A program made the position numbers and the translations under genes. Below the pieces are notes generated by a model. That model was not told where the DNA came from, did no database searches, and saw only the letters and a program-made list of their open reading frames with translations. Shown in pieces: positions 45,879 to 55,596 of a DNA stretch of 64,000 nt (positions are counted from its first letter, which is position 1; every line of letters begins with the position of its first letter). The stretch is from positions 434,001 through 498,000 of the forward strand of contig NZ_QGNZ01000002.1 in NCBI RefSeq assembly GCF_003173595.1, given 5' to 3'. This stretch comes from Pedobacter yonginensis. GTDB taxonomy: Bacteria; Bacteroidota; Bacteroidia; Sphingobacteriales; Sphingobacteriaceae.

Positions 45879-46511
45879 ATGAATTTTTTAACCAGCAGAA
45901 AAATTTTTATTACGGTTGCTGCATTGATTACCTGGTTTGCCATTAGTTTGCAGTTTAATGTGAGTTTACAAGCACTTAACAGCAATTACCCTGCAACCAT
46001 CAAGTTATTATTATCTTATTTTACGGTAACTACAAACATTATTCTTGCCTTATGCTTCACCACACTTTGGCTATTTGAAGATACTGCTTTAGGGAAGTTC
46101 TTTTCGAAATCAAATACATTAACCGCCATAACGGTTTACATCTCTGTGGTGGCCTTGGTGTACAATACCATATTACGAGGCTTAGTTACCCCGCTGGGCT
46201 GGGCCAGAATTGCGGATGAACTGCTCCACGTTGTTGATCCCTTAATTTTTATCGCCTTTTGGATCTTTTTTGTAGATAAATCAAAACTTGAATATAAGGC
46301 TGCAAAGTTTTGGATGATTTATCCTTTGGTTTACGTTGTTTTTGTGGTGATACGTGGTGCCCTGATTGGGCAATATCCCTATCCTTTTATCAATGTAATT
46401 GATTTGGGTTATCCTAAAGCAATTATAAATGCAACTGTGGTTGTAATCATTTTCTATTTGCTTTCTTTATTTCTCATTTTTATTGGCAAAAGAAGTACGG
46501 AAAAGCATTAA
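45879..46511 (+). CDS. Pr6Pr family membrane protein
   Basis: The 210-residue protein has six membrane segments and the FAR-17a/AIG1-like Pr6Pr pattern (SYFTVTTNIILALCFTTLW, LRGLVTPLGWARIADELLHVVDPLIFIAFW, YPFINVIDLGYPKAIIN). In this fold conserved residues His and Asp in HVVDP may be functional; eukaryotic relatives hydrolyse fatty-acid esters, but bacterial roles are untested. Its TAA overlaps the TAA of the convergent bestrophin gene. Confidence 0.85.
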   Translation: MNFLTSRKIFITVAALITWFAISLQFNVSLQALNSNYPATIKLLLSYFTVTTNIILALCFTTLWLFEDTALGKFFSKSNTLTAITVYISVVALVYNTILRGLVTPLGWARIADELLHVVDPLIFIAFWIFFVDKSKLEYKAAKFWMIYPLVYVVFVVIRGALIGQYPYPFINVIDLGYPKAIINATVVVIIFYLLSLFLIFIGKRSTEKH

Positions 46512-47398
46512 AGGATATATTCATCATTTATCGGTTTGATGGGTTCAGGAATTTCCTCTTCCTCAAGCATTTGTAACAGATTGATTTCTATTGTTCGGGT
46601 GATTTGGTTGAGCGGAACGCCGGCAGAATTATTTTCGAAAGGGTTAACCAAACTCATCCCATTGATTTGTGTTGATACAAACACAAAACCTATTAACCAA
46701 CCTAAAAATATGGAATAAATACCTGCTGATTGGCTGATAACCAAGGTAAAAGTAACCACAAATAGCCAAATAAACACTTTTGTTAGGTAAGAATACGTCG
46801 TTGGAAAAATGGTGTTTTTTATTCTTTCGCTCATACCCATCGAATCGGAAAAACGGATAAGCATTTCGTTTATTTCCATAAATCGGAAACCATCAATTGC
46901 ATTCGATTTTGATAATTTCTGTAAATCTCTAGATTGAATGTTTAGAAGCGCATTATGCGCATTGTTGTGTTTTTCGATCTCCTTTAAATCTTCTTCATTT
47001 AAATACTTGATGTAGATTTCATCAACCGTACCCCTGAGGTTTGCTTTTAGGGCATATAAAAAAGCAAGGTGACGATAAATCATTCGTTTTACCGTTTCAT
47101 CATCTGCATCTACATAGTTAAGGAGGTTTCTGGCAAAAGAGCGGCTATCGTTAACCAATGCGCCCCAAATTTTACGGGCTTCCCACCATCTATCATAAGC
47201 TTGATTGTTGTTAAAACCAATAAAAAAAGCAATTGCAGTACCCAAAAGTGTTGGGATGATGGATGGGATTTCGAAGTGATGGGCAATTAAATATTCTCTT
47301 ACCAGATAGGATACTGTGCAAGATGCGATCATAATTAAATCGACTTGCCAAGTGTTTCTTAAAATTCTACTCAGTCTAATGTTTTGTATTAAAAGCAT
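46508..47398 (-). CDS. Bestrophin family ion channel
   Basis: The 296-residue protein matches bacterial bestrophins (RFP-TM/YneE): VREYLIAHHFEIPSIIPTLLGTAIAFFIGFNNNQAYDRWWEARKIWGALVNDSRSFARNLL is the diagnostic N-terminal block. It should form a pentameric channel in the inner membrane; bacterial homologues conduct cations. The stop codon overlaps the convergent Pr6Pr gene. Confidence 0.92.
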   Translation of the reverse strand: MLLIQNIRLSRILRNTWQVDLIMIASCTVSYLVREYLIAHHFEIPSIIPTLLGTAIAFFIGFNNNQAYDRWWEARKIWGALVNDSRSFARNLLNYVDADDETVKRMIYRHLAFLYALKANLRGTVDEIYIKYLNEEDLKEIEKHNNAHNALLNIQSRDLQKLSKSNAIDGFRFMEINEMLIRFSDSMGMSERIKNTIFPTTYSYLTKVFIWLFVVTFTLVISQSAGIYSIFLGWLIGFVFVSTQINGMSLVNPFENNSAGVPLNQITRTIEINLLQMLEEEEIPEPIKPINDEYIL

Positions 47399-47532
47399 AT
47401 ATTGTGTTTAGCAGTTGAAAATACAAAAGAAAGGCCAAAATGTTTCATCTGTAAAAATTTTACTGCTAAATAAATCAGGTTATTGATTTGTGGTACAAAT
47501 GTTTATCTTAGAAAACCAAATATTCCTATTGT

Positions 47533-49053
47533 ATGAGCGAAACCCTACCGAAGAATAATATTTTCAAAGTTATTGGAGCATCCTCTTTGGGCACTTTAAT
47601 AGAGTGGTATGATTTTTATATTTTCGGTAGTCTTGCCGTAATTATTGGTCACCAGTTATTTCCAGAGGATGCCGGTGCTTCTGCCTTAATTAATACCCTT
47701 GCCATTTTTGCTGCCGGTTTTATTGTACGCCCGTTTGGAGCGCTTGTTTTTGGTAGGCTTGGCGATTTAATCGGTCGCAAATATACGTTCTTGTTAACGC
47801 TTGTTTTAATGGGGGGTTCTACCTTTTTGATTGGCTTAATCCCATCATACAAAAGTATTGGTTATGCGGCTCCGATCTTAGTTTTAATTTTAAGGTTAAT
47901 TCAAGGGCTTGCACTGGGCGGAGAGTATGGCGGGGCGGCCACCTATGTGGCTGAACATGCGCCTAAAAATAGACGAGGGTTTTTTACCAGCTGGATTCAG
48001 ACTACAGCAACCTTGGGCCTATTCTTATCGTTGGGGGTAATTGTTATAACCAAAAACCTTTTAGGTGCCGAAACTTTTGGCGATTGGGGCTGGAGAATCC
48101 CTTTCTTATTATCGATTGTATTGGTGGTGGTGTCTATCTACATCCGCATGAAAATGCACGAATCGCCCATGTTTTCGAAACTAAAAGCGGAAGGAAACAT
48201 TTCCAAAAATCCACTAAAGGAGAGTTTTAACAATAAGGGAAACTTTAAAATGGTTTTGTTGGCTTTATTTGGGGCAACTATGGGCCAAGGGGTAATCTGG
48301 TACACGGGTCAATTTTATGCACAGTCATTTTTAGAAAACACCTGTAAGTTAGATTTTAACGATTCGAGATACATCCTTCTTTGGGGTATTGCGTTTGCCA
48401 CGCCATTTTTTGTAATTTTTGGTGCTTGGAGTGATCGGGTTGGGCGGAAATGGATTATGCTAAGTGGCATGTTGCTGGGTATAATTTTCTACCGTCCTAT
48501 TTATCAAATATTTTTAGATGATACCGATTTTACCAAAATTGAAAAAGCCGATACTTTCTCTTCAACGAATGTAAGCACAGCTGTTTTGATAAATGGAACG
48601 CAGGATATTTTGAGCACATTAACCACAAAAGTTTTGCTCAAAAATGGAGCATCTTTCAACATCATTCAGGCAGATACGGTTTCCGCTACGAAAGGGCTTT
48701 TACCGGGTAAAGCGGTAATGAAAGATAAAGTACTACCTGCCCGTGTGTTTTGGAAGTTTGTAGGCTTAATTTTCTTTCAAATTTTATTAGTGACCATGGT
48801 TTATGGCCCAATTGCGGCATTTTTAGTCGAACTGTTTCCTACAAAAATTAGATACACCTCCATGTCTTTACCTTACCACATTGGCAATGGGGTATTTGGT
48901 GGTTTGGTGCCTTTTATTGCTACCCTGATTGCGAGTTTTGCTGGTGCTACACCCTTATCTGGCTTGTGGTATCCTATTGGTATAGCCGCACTTAGCTTAG
49001 TTATTGGCACGGTTTATCTATCAAATAAAAAAGACGAGCGCATTAACGATTAA
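47533..49053 (+). CDS. MFS transporter of the metabolite:proton symporter (MHS) type
   Basis: The 506-residue protein has twelve membrane segments. GTLIEWYDFYIFGSLA at the start and FGRLGDLIGRKYTFLLTLVLMGGSTFLIGLIP match the MHS subfamily (ProP, KgtP, ShiA). A soluble stretch of about 80 residues (roughly 323-405) interrupts the second half between membrane segments, longer than in E. coli members. Substrate unknown, probably an organic acid or osmolyte. An 83-residue membrane protein gene follows after ten bases. Confidence 0.88.
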   Translation: MSETLPKNNIFKVIGASSLGTLIEWYDFYIFGSLAVIIGHQLFPEDAGASALINTLAIFAAGFIVRPFGALVFGRLGDLIGRKYTFLLTLVLMGGSTFLIGLIPSYKSIGYAAPILVLILRLIQGLALGGEYGGAATYVAEHAPKNRRGFFTSWIQTTATLGLFLSLGVIVITKNLLGAETFGDWGWRIPFLLSIVLVVVSIYIRMKMHESPMFSKLKAEGNISKNPLKESFNNKGNFKMVLLALFGATMGQGVIWYTGQFYAQSFLENTCKLDFNDSRYILLWGIAFATPFFVIFGAWSDRVGRKWIMLSGMLLGIIFYRPIYQIFLDDTDFTKIEKADTFSSTNVSTAVLINGTQDILSTLTTKVLLKNGASFNIIQADTVSATKGLLPGKAVMKDKVLPARVFWKFVGLIFFQILLVTMVYGPIAAFLVELFPTKIRYTSMSLPYHIGNGVFGGLVPFIATLIASFAGATPLSGLWYPIGIAALSLVIGTVYLSNKKDERIND

Positions 49054-49063
49054 ATAGAAATAT

Positions 49064-49315
49064 ATGAACGCGTTAAAGAAATTTTTAGGTGTAATTTGGT
49101 TGATTACGGGACCGCTGACAATGGCATTTTTAATTGTTCAGGCCATCCAAAAGGTTGGGTTAACCCATACCGATATTGAGCGAACCAATACCATTCTACA
49201 GTGGGCAATTATTCTATTTATTTTCTTCCCAATTAGCATTGGATTGGTGATTTTTGGTTTTTATGCTCTGAGAGGTGAGTATGACCGCTTGCCGGAAAGC
49301 TCTGAAGATATTTAA
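49064..49315 (+). CDS. Small two-span membrane protein
   Basis: The 83-residue protein has two membrane segments (FLGVIWLITGPLTMAFLIVQAI and WAIILFIFFPISIGLVIFGFYAL) and a short charged C terminus (RGEYDRLPESSEDI). It resembles small DUF6814-type membrane proteins found next to MHS transporters in this phylum, an association I infer from position (ten-base gap). Function unknown, possibly a transporter accessory subunit. Confidence 0.7.
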   Translation: MNALKKFLGVIWLITGPLTMAFLIVQAIQKVGLTHTDIERTNTILQWAIILFIFFPISIGLVIFGFYALRGEYDRLPESSEDI

Positions 49316-49830
49316 GGGTATATCATTTGAAAAAAAGCAGCGTTTTAATCCTTGATGGGTTTAAGCCCTTACTTGGTAATCAAATAGATAAAGGATTTGA
49401 AAACAAATGCAGTACTGCTTCGGTTTGGTTCTGTCTTGCTGTACCTCTAAGCGCTATGAAAAATAGCGGCTTTCTGCGCCATCAGGTTCAAATTATAATT
49501 GTGGCAAATGATTTAAGGGTTTGGGTGGGTATAAATGTCTTGGCCAGCTGTGGATTTAGGCATTTGCACAGGAGTATTGATTGTGGTGCGCGCAGACACG
49601 AACTTCGGTAGTTAACCACCAAGCACGGCATTAGGTGGGAATATTATGCAGCAACGGGAGTAACCTAAACCCGATATAAGGGTAAAGCCCCCATTCAAGC
49701 TTCTGAAGGTTGTTACGGTGGGCGTAATTTCTTATTTGCATAAGCTTTTGGGGCTTGGAACGATTAGCGGGACGAACGCTAAAATGTGCAGTGCAATTGC
49801 TTTTCAAATTAAATTCATGCACACCTAAGT
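49316..49830. other. Non-coding region with palindromic sequence
   Basis: A 94-codon open frame at 49327-49611 is not convincing: its composition is odd and it runs through repeat-like DNA. A weak family A palindrome lies at 49585-49604 (GGTGCGCG-CAGA-CACGAACT). From 49650 to 49790 there are several partial inverted repeats (for example AAAGCCCCC with GGGGCTT) resembling the structured elements at 18.6 and 41.3 kb. No confident gene. Confidence 0.55.
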
Positions 49831-51015
49831 TTAGAGTACCCTTAACAACAAACCTTTTAAGTACTCACCTTCTGGAAAAGATATTCGAACTGGGTGATCT
49901 TCTGGCTGGCAAAATTGTTTGATAATTTGTACTTCTTTGCCAGCATCTAACGCTGCCCAAGCAATAATTTGCTTAAAGGTTTCGATATCCACCGCTCCAG
50001 AGCAAGAAAATGTTGCGAGTAATCCGCCTTTTTCCAACAACAACATACCCAAACGGTTTAGGTCTTTGTAGGCTCTCGCTGCACGATCTAAGGCAGACCG
50101 TGATGGTGCATATTTTGGTGGATCGAGTACAATGACATCGAAAGTTTCGCCTGATTCTTTAAACGCTCTGAGCTGCTTATTTACATCTGACTGTATTGCG
50201 GTAACTTTTTCTTCGCTGAAATGATTTAAAATAATGTTTTGTTTAAGGGTTTCTACGGCGAGGGCAGAGCTATCTACACTGGTTATGCTTTTCGCTCCGT
50301 TTGCTAAACTATTTAAACTGAAACCGCCGCTGTAACTGAAACAATCTAAAACCCTTTTCCCTTTGGTATAGCTGGCTAAAATTTTTCGGTTATCGCGCTG
50401 ATCGCAATAAAAGCCTGATTTTTGTCCATCTGCAATGTTGATGTTGTAAATAATGCCGTTCTCTTTTACCTCTAATAATTCTGGTGGGTTTTCGCCCCAA
50501 ATTAATCCGTTTTCTATCGGTAAACCTTCGTGCGTACGGGCTGTGGCATCGCTCTTATCAAAAATTCCTGTCGGATTTAGCGCTGCTTTTAGTATATCTA
50601 CAATAATATCTTTTACTTTTTCAATGCCTGAACTTAAAATTTGGAGGGATAGAAAGTTGGCATATTTATCTACAATTAATCCGGGTAGGAAATCGGCTTC
50701 GCTAAACACCAAGCGGCAGGTATTGGTTTCTTCGGTTAAAATAAACTGGCGCGATGCGATGGCTTGTTTCAAGCGGTTTTCGTACCAAGCTTTATCAATG
50801 GTTTGGGTTTCATCCCATTCTAACAATCTAACGGCTACCCTAGAGTTGCTGTTAAAATAGCCATAGGCAAGAAATTCATTATCAAAAGCAAAAACTTTAA
50901 CTACGTCGCCATCTTCTGGTTTCCCCTTTATTTTCTCTAATGCTCCAGAGAATACCCATGGATGTCTTTGTAACGCTGCTTTTTCTTTACCCTTTTTTAA
51001 TACGATTTCTACCAT
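49831..51015 (-). CDS. Class I SAM-dependent rRNA methyltransferase (RlmI-like, PUA domain)
   Basis: The 394-residue protein has an N-terminal PUA domain (VLKKGKEKAALQRHPWVFSGALEKIKG, DGDVVKVFAFDNEFLAYGYFN), a central RFM-type domain and a Rossmann methyltransferase domain with GKRVLDCFSYSGGFSLNSL (SAM motif I) and VLDPPKYAPSR (motif IV). E. coli RlmI methylates C5 of 23S C1962; the length and layout agree. A cysteine follows in TFSCSG, the catalytic nucleophile position of the family. Confidence 0.9.
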   Translation of the reverse strand: MVEIVLKKGKEKAALQRHPWVFSGALEKIKGKPEDGDVVKVFAFDNEFLAYGYFNSNSRVAVRLLEWDETQTIDKAWYENRLKQAIASRQFILTEETNTCRLVFSEADFLPGLIVDKYANFLSLQILSSGIEKVKDIIVDILKAALNPTGIFDKSDATARTHEGLPIENGLIWGENPPELLEVKENGIIYNINIADGQKSGFYCDQRDNRKILASYTKGKRVLDCFSYSGGFSLNSLANGAKSITSVDSSALAVETLKQNIILNHFSEEKVTAIQSDVNKQLRAFKESGETFDVIVLDPPKYAPSRSALDRAARAYKDLNRLGMLLLEKGGLLATFSCSGAVDIETFKQIIAWAALDAGKEVQIIKQFCQPEDHPVRISFPEGEYLKGLLLRVL

Positions 51016-51082
51016 GGGGCAAAGGTAATAATTAGTTTGGAGTTAAGGGTTTGAGTTTTGAAACTGCCTAGGATGGATAAGG

Positions 51083-52117
51083 CTACAAAAATCTATTGCC
51101 TAAGTTTTTCTTCATTCTTACCAGTTCGGTATCTAAAACTCTGGTTTCAAATTCGGTAATTGGCCTTTTGGCTTCAATCATAGAAATGAGCAGTTCTGTT
51201 GCTACCTGTCCGATTTCGAAGGCGGGTTGCTTAACGGAGGTTAATGAGGGGGAGAACAGTTCGACTAAATTGGAGTTGGTAAATCCGGCTATAGCAATTT
51301 TATGGGCTACCTCTGGGTTGGTGTTTTTGAGTGCCAAAATGCAGCCTGTAGTTAATCTATCGCTCGAAATAAAAATACCATCTGGTTTTAGGGGCAAAAG
51401 CTCTTTTACGGCTTGCTCTAATTCGGCACTGTGCATACCGCCATGCTGGCAATATTTTACCAGTTCGGGTTTAAATTCGATGTGGTATTTGCTTAGGGCG
51501 GCTTTGTAACCCGCTAATCTTTCTTTGGTATTGGATAATGTTTCGGAATTGGTTAAATGCGCAATTACCCTTTTTCCTGAAAGAATTAAATGTTCGGTTG
51601 CATCAAAAGAACCTTTGAAATTATTGGCGATAACCTTATGGGTTTCAAAATCTTCGGGTACGCGATCGAAGAAAACAATGGGGAGCCCTTTTGCATATAA
51701 ATCTCTTAGATAGTCGATATCTTGTGTTTCTGATGATAGGGCAATCAACAGGCCATCAATAGAACGTGAGGCTAAATGCTCTACGTTGAGTTTTTCTTGT
51801 TTGTACGATTCGTGACTTTGAGATATGATTACATGGTAATCTCGATCGTAAGCGATGGATTCGATACCATTGATTACCTGAGAGAAAAAGTTGTTGGCAA
51901 TTTCGCTAACAATAATGCCGATGGAGTAACTTCTGCGTTCTTTTAAGCTTCTGGCAATGGGGTTTGCTCGGTAATTTACCTTTTCGGCATAGGCTAAAAC
52001 AAGTTTTTTGGTTTCCTCACTAATTTCGTAACGGTCTCTTAAAGCTCGGGAAACGGTTGATGTGGAGAGCCCCAAAGCTTTAGCGATATCTTTTATGGTA
52101 GAAGTTTCAAATCTCAT
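51083..52117 (-). CDS. LacI family transcriptional regulator
   Basis: The 344-residue protein has an N-terminal helix-turn-helix (STIKDIAKALGLSTSTVSRALRDRYEISEETK) and hinge helix (YRANPIARSLKERRS), then a periplasmic-binding-like sensor domain (IGIIVSEIANNFFSQVINGIES, PIVFFDRVPED, IFISSDRLTTGCILALK, LTSVKQPAFEIG). The ATG at 52117 is used; a GTG five codons upstream is possible. It is divergent from susC, with candidate operators in between, so it probably controls the pectin locus, with a uronate-type effector. Confidence 0.92.
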   Translation of the reverse strand: MRFETSTIKDIAKALGLSTSTVSRALRDRYEISEETKKLVLAYAEKVNYRANPIARSLKERRSYSIGIIVSEIANNFFSQVINGIESIAYDRDYHVIISQSHESYKQEKLNVEHLASRSIDGLLIALSSETQDIDYLRDLYAKGLPIVFFDRVPEDFETHKVIANNFKGSFDATEHLILSGKRVIAHLTNSETLSNTKERLAGYKAALSKYHIEFKPELVKYCQHGGMHSAELEQAVKELLPLKPDGIFISSDRLTTGCILALKNTNPEVAHKIAIAGFTNSNLVELFSPSLTSVKQPAFEIGQVATELLISMIEAKRPITEFETRVLDTELVRMKKNLGNRFL

Positions 52118-52183
52118 TTTTAGTACTTGCACCCAAGTTACAAAAAATATCTCTTTTGGGGTTTTAAACGGCTTTATTTAATA

Positions 52184-52216
52184 AACGTTAAAACAACGTT
52201 TTTGGGAACGTTTGCA
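52184..52216. promoter_or_regulatory. Three phased AACGTT sites, candidate LacI-type operators
   Basis: AACGTT occurs at 52184, 52195 and 52207, spaced 11 and 12 bases, about one helical turn. The last lies in TGGGAACGTTTGCA (52203-52216), a palindromic TGnnAACGTTnnCA that fits the central-CG operators of LacI-family regulators. The sites lie between the divergent lacI and susC genes. Confidence 0.6.
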
Positions 52217-52371
52217 CACTTTTTTGGGCAAAACTGTTACCAAGCCGTTTTTAGTTTGTAAAATTGTTACACGTTACAACCAAATATTAACAATGAATAT
52301 TCTCTTTAACTAAGAATAATATTCTACATACAAGCAGTTGCTTGAAACAAAAAAACCAAATTCAACATGTT

Positions 52372-55300
52372 ATGAGCAAAATTTTACTCTTACTCAGTAT
52401 TTTTACTTTTTATGTCGGGATAGCCAACGCTCAAACCAAGCAGGTAAGCGGAACGGTATCAGAAAAGGGCGGCGAAACAATTCCAGGGGTTAGCGTTCTT
52501 GTAAAAGGGGCTAAAACCGGCACGCAAACAGATAACAACGGGAGGTTTACCATAACCGTTTCTCCGGGTGCGGTTTTAGTGTTCAATTATGTTGGCTACG
52601 CATCTAAAGAGGTTACCGTTGGCAACCAAACCAATTTAAAAGTTACTCTTGAATCAAACGCTACGGATTTGGGAGAGGTGGTAGCGATTGGATATGCTAC
52701 AGTTAATAGAAGAGATTTAACAGGCTCTGTATCTTCTGTTGGTGCCAAGCAATTAAAAGACATTCCAAACAATTCATTAGCAGAAGCAATCTCCGGCCGA
52801 TTGGCAGGGGTTCAGATTACTGTTTCTGAGGGTACGCCAAATGCAAGTGCTCAAATTAGAGTACGTGGTGGTGGATCCATCACTCAAGACAATACCCCTT
52901 TATATGTTGTGGATGGTGTTCAGGTCGAAAATGCACTCTCTGTTTTGTCTCCGCAAGACATTGAAAGTATAGATGTTTTGAAAGATGCATCGGCAACAGC
53001 CATTTATGGTTCGCGTGGAGCCAACGGTGTGGTGTTAATTACCACTAAGGGCGGCAAAGAAATGAAAACGACCATAAATTACAATGGCTTTGTTGGTTTC
53101 AGACAGTTGGCCAATAAACTTGAGGTGATGAATCCTTACGATTTTGTTAAATATCAATACGAGGCCAGTCGGGGTAATGCAACAAGTGAAAGTTTGTATG
53201 CAAGTTACTACGGAATTTTTAATGACTTGGAAAGTTTTAGAAACACGCCATTTGTGGATTGGCAGGAAGAACTATTTGGCCGCAACGCACTTATGCAAAC
53301 GCATAACGTAGGCATCACTGGTGGCGATGCAAAATCTACTTTTAATTTAAGTGTAACTTCAAACACGGAGGAAGGTGTAATGCTTGCCTCTGATTTTGAT
53401 AGAAAGTTAATCAACTTCAAATTCGACCACAAATTTAACAGTAAGCTAAAAGTAGCCTTTAATGTTCGATACAATAATACTGTTGTAAATGGAGCAGGTA
53501 CAAGTAGCGAAGGTTCATCATCATTAAATAGATTGCGCCAGGCCGTTAAGTATCGTCCTCTATTGGTTAAAGGTCAAGATATTCTTGCTTTCGATCCTGA
53601 TTATGCCAGTGAAACCAATGGAAACAGTTTAGCCTTGGTAAATCCCCTCTTGCTAAATGAGGCTGAATATAAAAAGGCCTTCACAAACGTAACCAACTTT
53701 AATGGCTACCTAAATTATATTATTTATAAAGGCATTTCATTTAAGAGTACTTTTGGTGCCGATTTCAATAACAACAGAACAAATGTTTTTAACGACATCA
53801 TTACCAACGAATCGAGATTGGTGGGCTCTTCTCAGCCAATTGCCTCTATTGCAACGGCAAATAGGCAAACCATAAACAACTCAAACGTGCTTTCTTACAC
53901 CAACTCTGGGTCAAAAACCGAGTTTAGCAAGCACCACAGCATTGATGCGTTAATAGGTCAAGAGCTTTACCAAGACAAAGTTCAGGCGTATTATACCGAG
54001 AACCGATTATTTCCTATCGGGATAACAGCTGAACGGGCCTTAGCCAATATGGCCTTAGGAACAACCCCTGCCGGTGCTGCAACATCCAACGATTTAACTG
54101 CCAGATTATTCTCTGTTTTTAGTCGATTTAACTATTCATTCGATAAAAAATACTTGCTAACCCTAACCATGAGAGCCGATGGTTCATCAAAATTTGCTGA
54201 AGGCAACAAGTGGGGTTACTTCCCTTCTGGATCTGTAGCGTGGAGAATCTCAGATGAAAAATTTATGGAGAAATTTAAAAATGCAATTCGCTTAGATGAT
54301 TTAAAGCTTAGGGTGAGCTATGGAGAAGCGGGTAACAATCGGATTGCAGATTTCTTATATACCACTCAGTTTAAGCCAAATGCATTTTACGACATTAATA
54401 ACACATTGGTTACGGCCTTAGTTGCTACAGAACTTGCCAACCCTAATTTGAAATGGGAAACCACCGTTTCGAGAAATATTGGTTTGGATGCGAGTTTCTT
54501 AAATAGAAGGTTACAATTCTCGCTCGATTTATATAGCAATAAAACTAAAGGCTTACTGGTTAATAACCCTTTCCCGTCAACAAGCGGTTATGCTTTTCAA
54601 TTGCAAAACATTGGCTCTACAAGCAATAAGGGTATAGAATTTCAAATTAATGGTACACCTATTCAAACCAAAAATTTCTCATGGTCAACCAATTTTAACA
54701 TCTCCTTCAATAAAAACAGAGTTGAAAGCTTAGGCGATTACCAAAAATCGTTCTTGATTAACTCGGGTTGGGCAGGAACAAATGTACCGGCGGATTATCA
54801 GGTTGCTGTTGGCCAAGCCGTAGGTAAAATGTACGGTTTGGTAACGGATGGTTTTTATAAAATAGAGGATTTTACCTATGCAGGTGGCGTTTATACCTTA
54901 AAGCCAGGTGTTCCTAACAATTCCAGTGTAACCTCATTAACACCAAAACCTGGAGTTATTAAATTTAAAGATTTAAATGGCGATGGTATTGTAGATATTA
55001 CGAATGACAGAACCATTATTGGTGATGCTAATCCCAAGTTTACGGGTGGTTTTAATCAATCATTCACCTATAAAAACTTCGATTTGAATGTATTTGTGAA
55101 TTTTCAGGTTGGGAACGATGTGTTAAATGCAAATAAGCTCGAATTTACGAGTGGATATACCCAAAACGCAAATTTACTTGCAACCATGAATGGGCGATGG
55201 AGAAATGTTAACGACCAAGGACTTGTGGTTACAGACCCCACCGAACTTGCTGCATTAAATGCAAACGCGACTTTATGGAGCCCCTTAACCAGCAACAGTT

Positions 55301-55578
55301 CATTTTTTGTTAATTCTTACGCGGTTGAAGATGGCTCGTTTCTGAGAATCAATAACATAACTTTAGGTTATACCCTACCAACTGATTTAATGAAAAAGTT
55401 TAAGATAAACAGGATGCGTTTTTATGCTACAGTGAACAACCTTGCAGTAATCACAAATTATTCTGGTTACGATCCAGAGGTAAATACTCGCCGTAGTACA
55501 GGCACAACCCCTGGTGTAGATTATTCTGCTTATCCAAGAAGTAGAGCATTTATTTTCGGTCTAAACTTTACGCTATAA
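52372..55578 (+). CDS. SusC/RagA-type TonB-dependent outer-membrane transporter
   Basis: The 1068-residue protein imports oligosaccharides with its SusD partner. It has a signal peptide (ILLLLSIFTFYVGIANAQ), a carboxypeptidase-D-like regulatory domain (VSGTVSEKGGETIPGVSVLVKG), the SusC box and plug (SLAEAISGRLAGVQI, IRVRGGGSITQDNTPLYVVDGV, IDVLKDASATAIYGSRGANGVVLITTKGG) and a 22-stranded barrel closing SRAFIFGLNFTL. The ATG at 52372 is used; a TTG ten codons earlier (52342) is possible. Given the adjacent pectinesterase, pectin fragments are the likely cargo. Confidence 0.95.
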   Translation: MSKILLLLSIFTFYVGIANAQTKQVSGTVSEKGGETIPGVSVLVKGAKTGTQTDNNGRFTITVSPGAVLVFNYVGYASKEVTVGNQTNLKVTLESNATDLGEVVAIGYATVNRRDLTGSVSSVGAKQLKDIPNNSLAEAISGRLAGVQITVSEGTPNASAQIRVRGGGSITQDNTPLYVVDGVQVENALSVLSPQDIESIDVLKDASATAIYGSRGANGVVLITTKGGKEMKTTINYNGFVGFRQLANKLEVMNPYDFVKYQYEASRGNATSESLYASYYGIFNDLESFRNTPFVDWQEELFGRNALMQTHNVGITGGDAKSTFNLSVTSNTEEGVMLASDFDRKLINFKFDHKFNSKLKVAFNVRYNNTVVNGAGTSSEGSSSLNRLRQAVKYRPLLVKGQDILAFDPDYASETNGNSLALVNPLLLNEAEYKKAFTNVTNFNGYLNYIIYKGISFKSTFGADFNNNRTNVFNDIITNESRLVGSSQPIASIATANRQTINNSNVLSYTNSGSKTEFSKHHSIDALIGQELYQDKVQAYYTENRLFPIGITAERALANMALGTTPAGAATSNDLTARLFSVFSRFNYSFDKKYLLTLTMRADGSSKFAEGNKWGYFPSGSVAWRISDEKFMEKFKNAIRLDDLKLRVSYGEAGNNRIADFLYTTQFKPNAFYDINNTLVTALVATELANPNLKWETTVSRNIGLDASFLNRRLQFSLDLYSNKTKGLLVNNPFPSTSGYAFQLQNIGSTSNKGIEFQINGTPIQTKNFSWSTNFNISFNKNRVESLGDYQKSFLINSGWAGTNVPADYQVAVGQAVGKMYGLVTDGFYKIEDFTYAGGVYTLKPGVPNNSSVTSLTPKPGVIKFKDLNGDGIVDITNDRTIIGDANPKFTGGFNQSFTYKNFDLNVFVNFQVGNDVLNANKLEFTSGYTQNANLLATMNGRWRNVNDQGLVVTDPTELAALNANATLWSPLTSNSSFFVNSYAVEDGSFLRINNITLGYTLPTDLMKKFKINRMRFYATVNNLAVITNYSGYDPEVNTRRSTGTTPGVDYSAYPRSRAFIFGLNFTL

Positions 55579-55596
55579 CACCTAATTAGAGCAACG

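Noticed and set aside
49327..49611. 94-codon open frame after the small membrane protein gene
   Set aside because: It starts in a non-standard codon, has unusual composition for this genome and overlaps repeat DNA.
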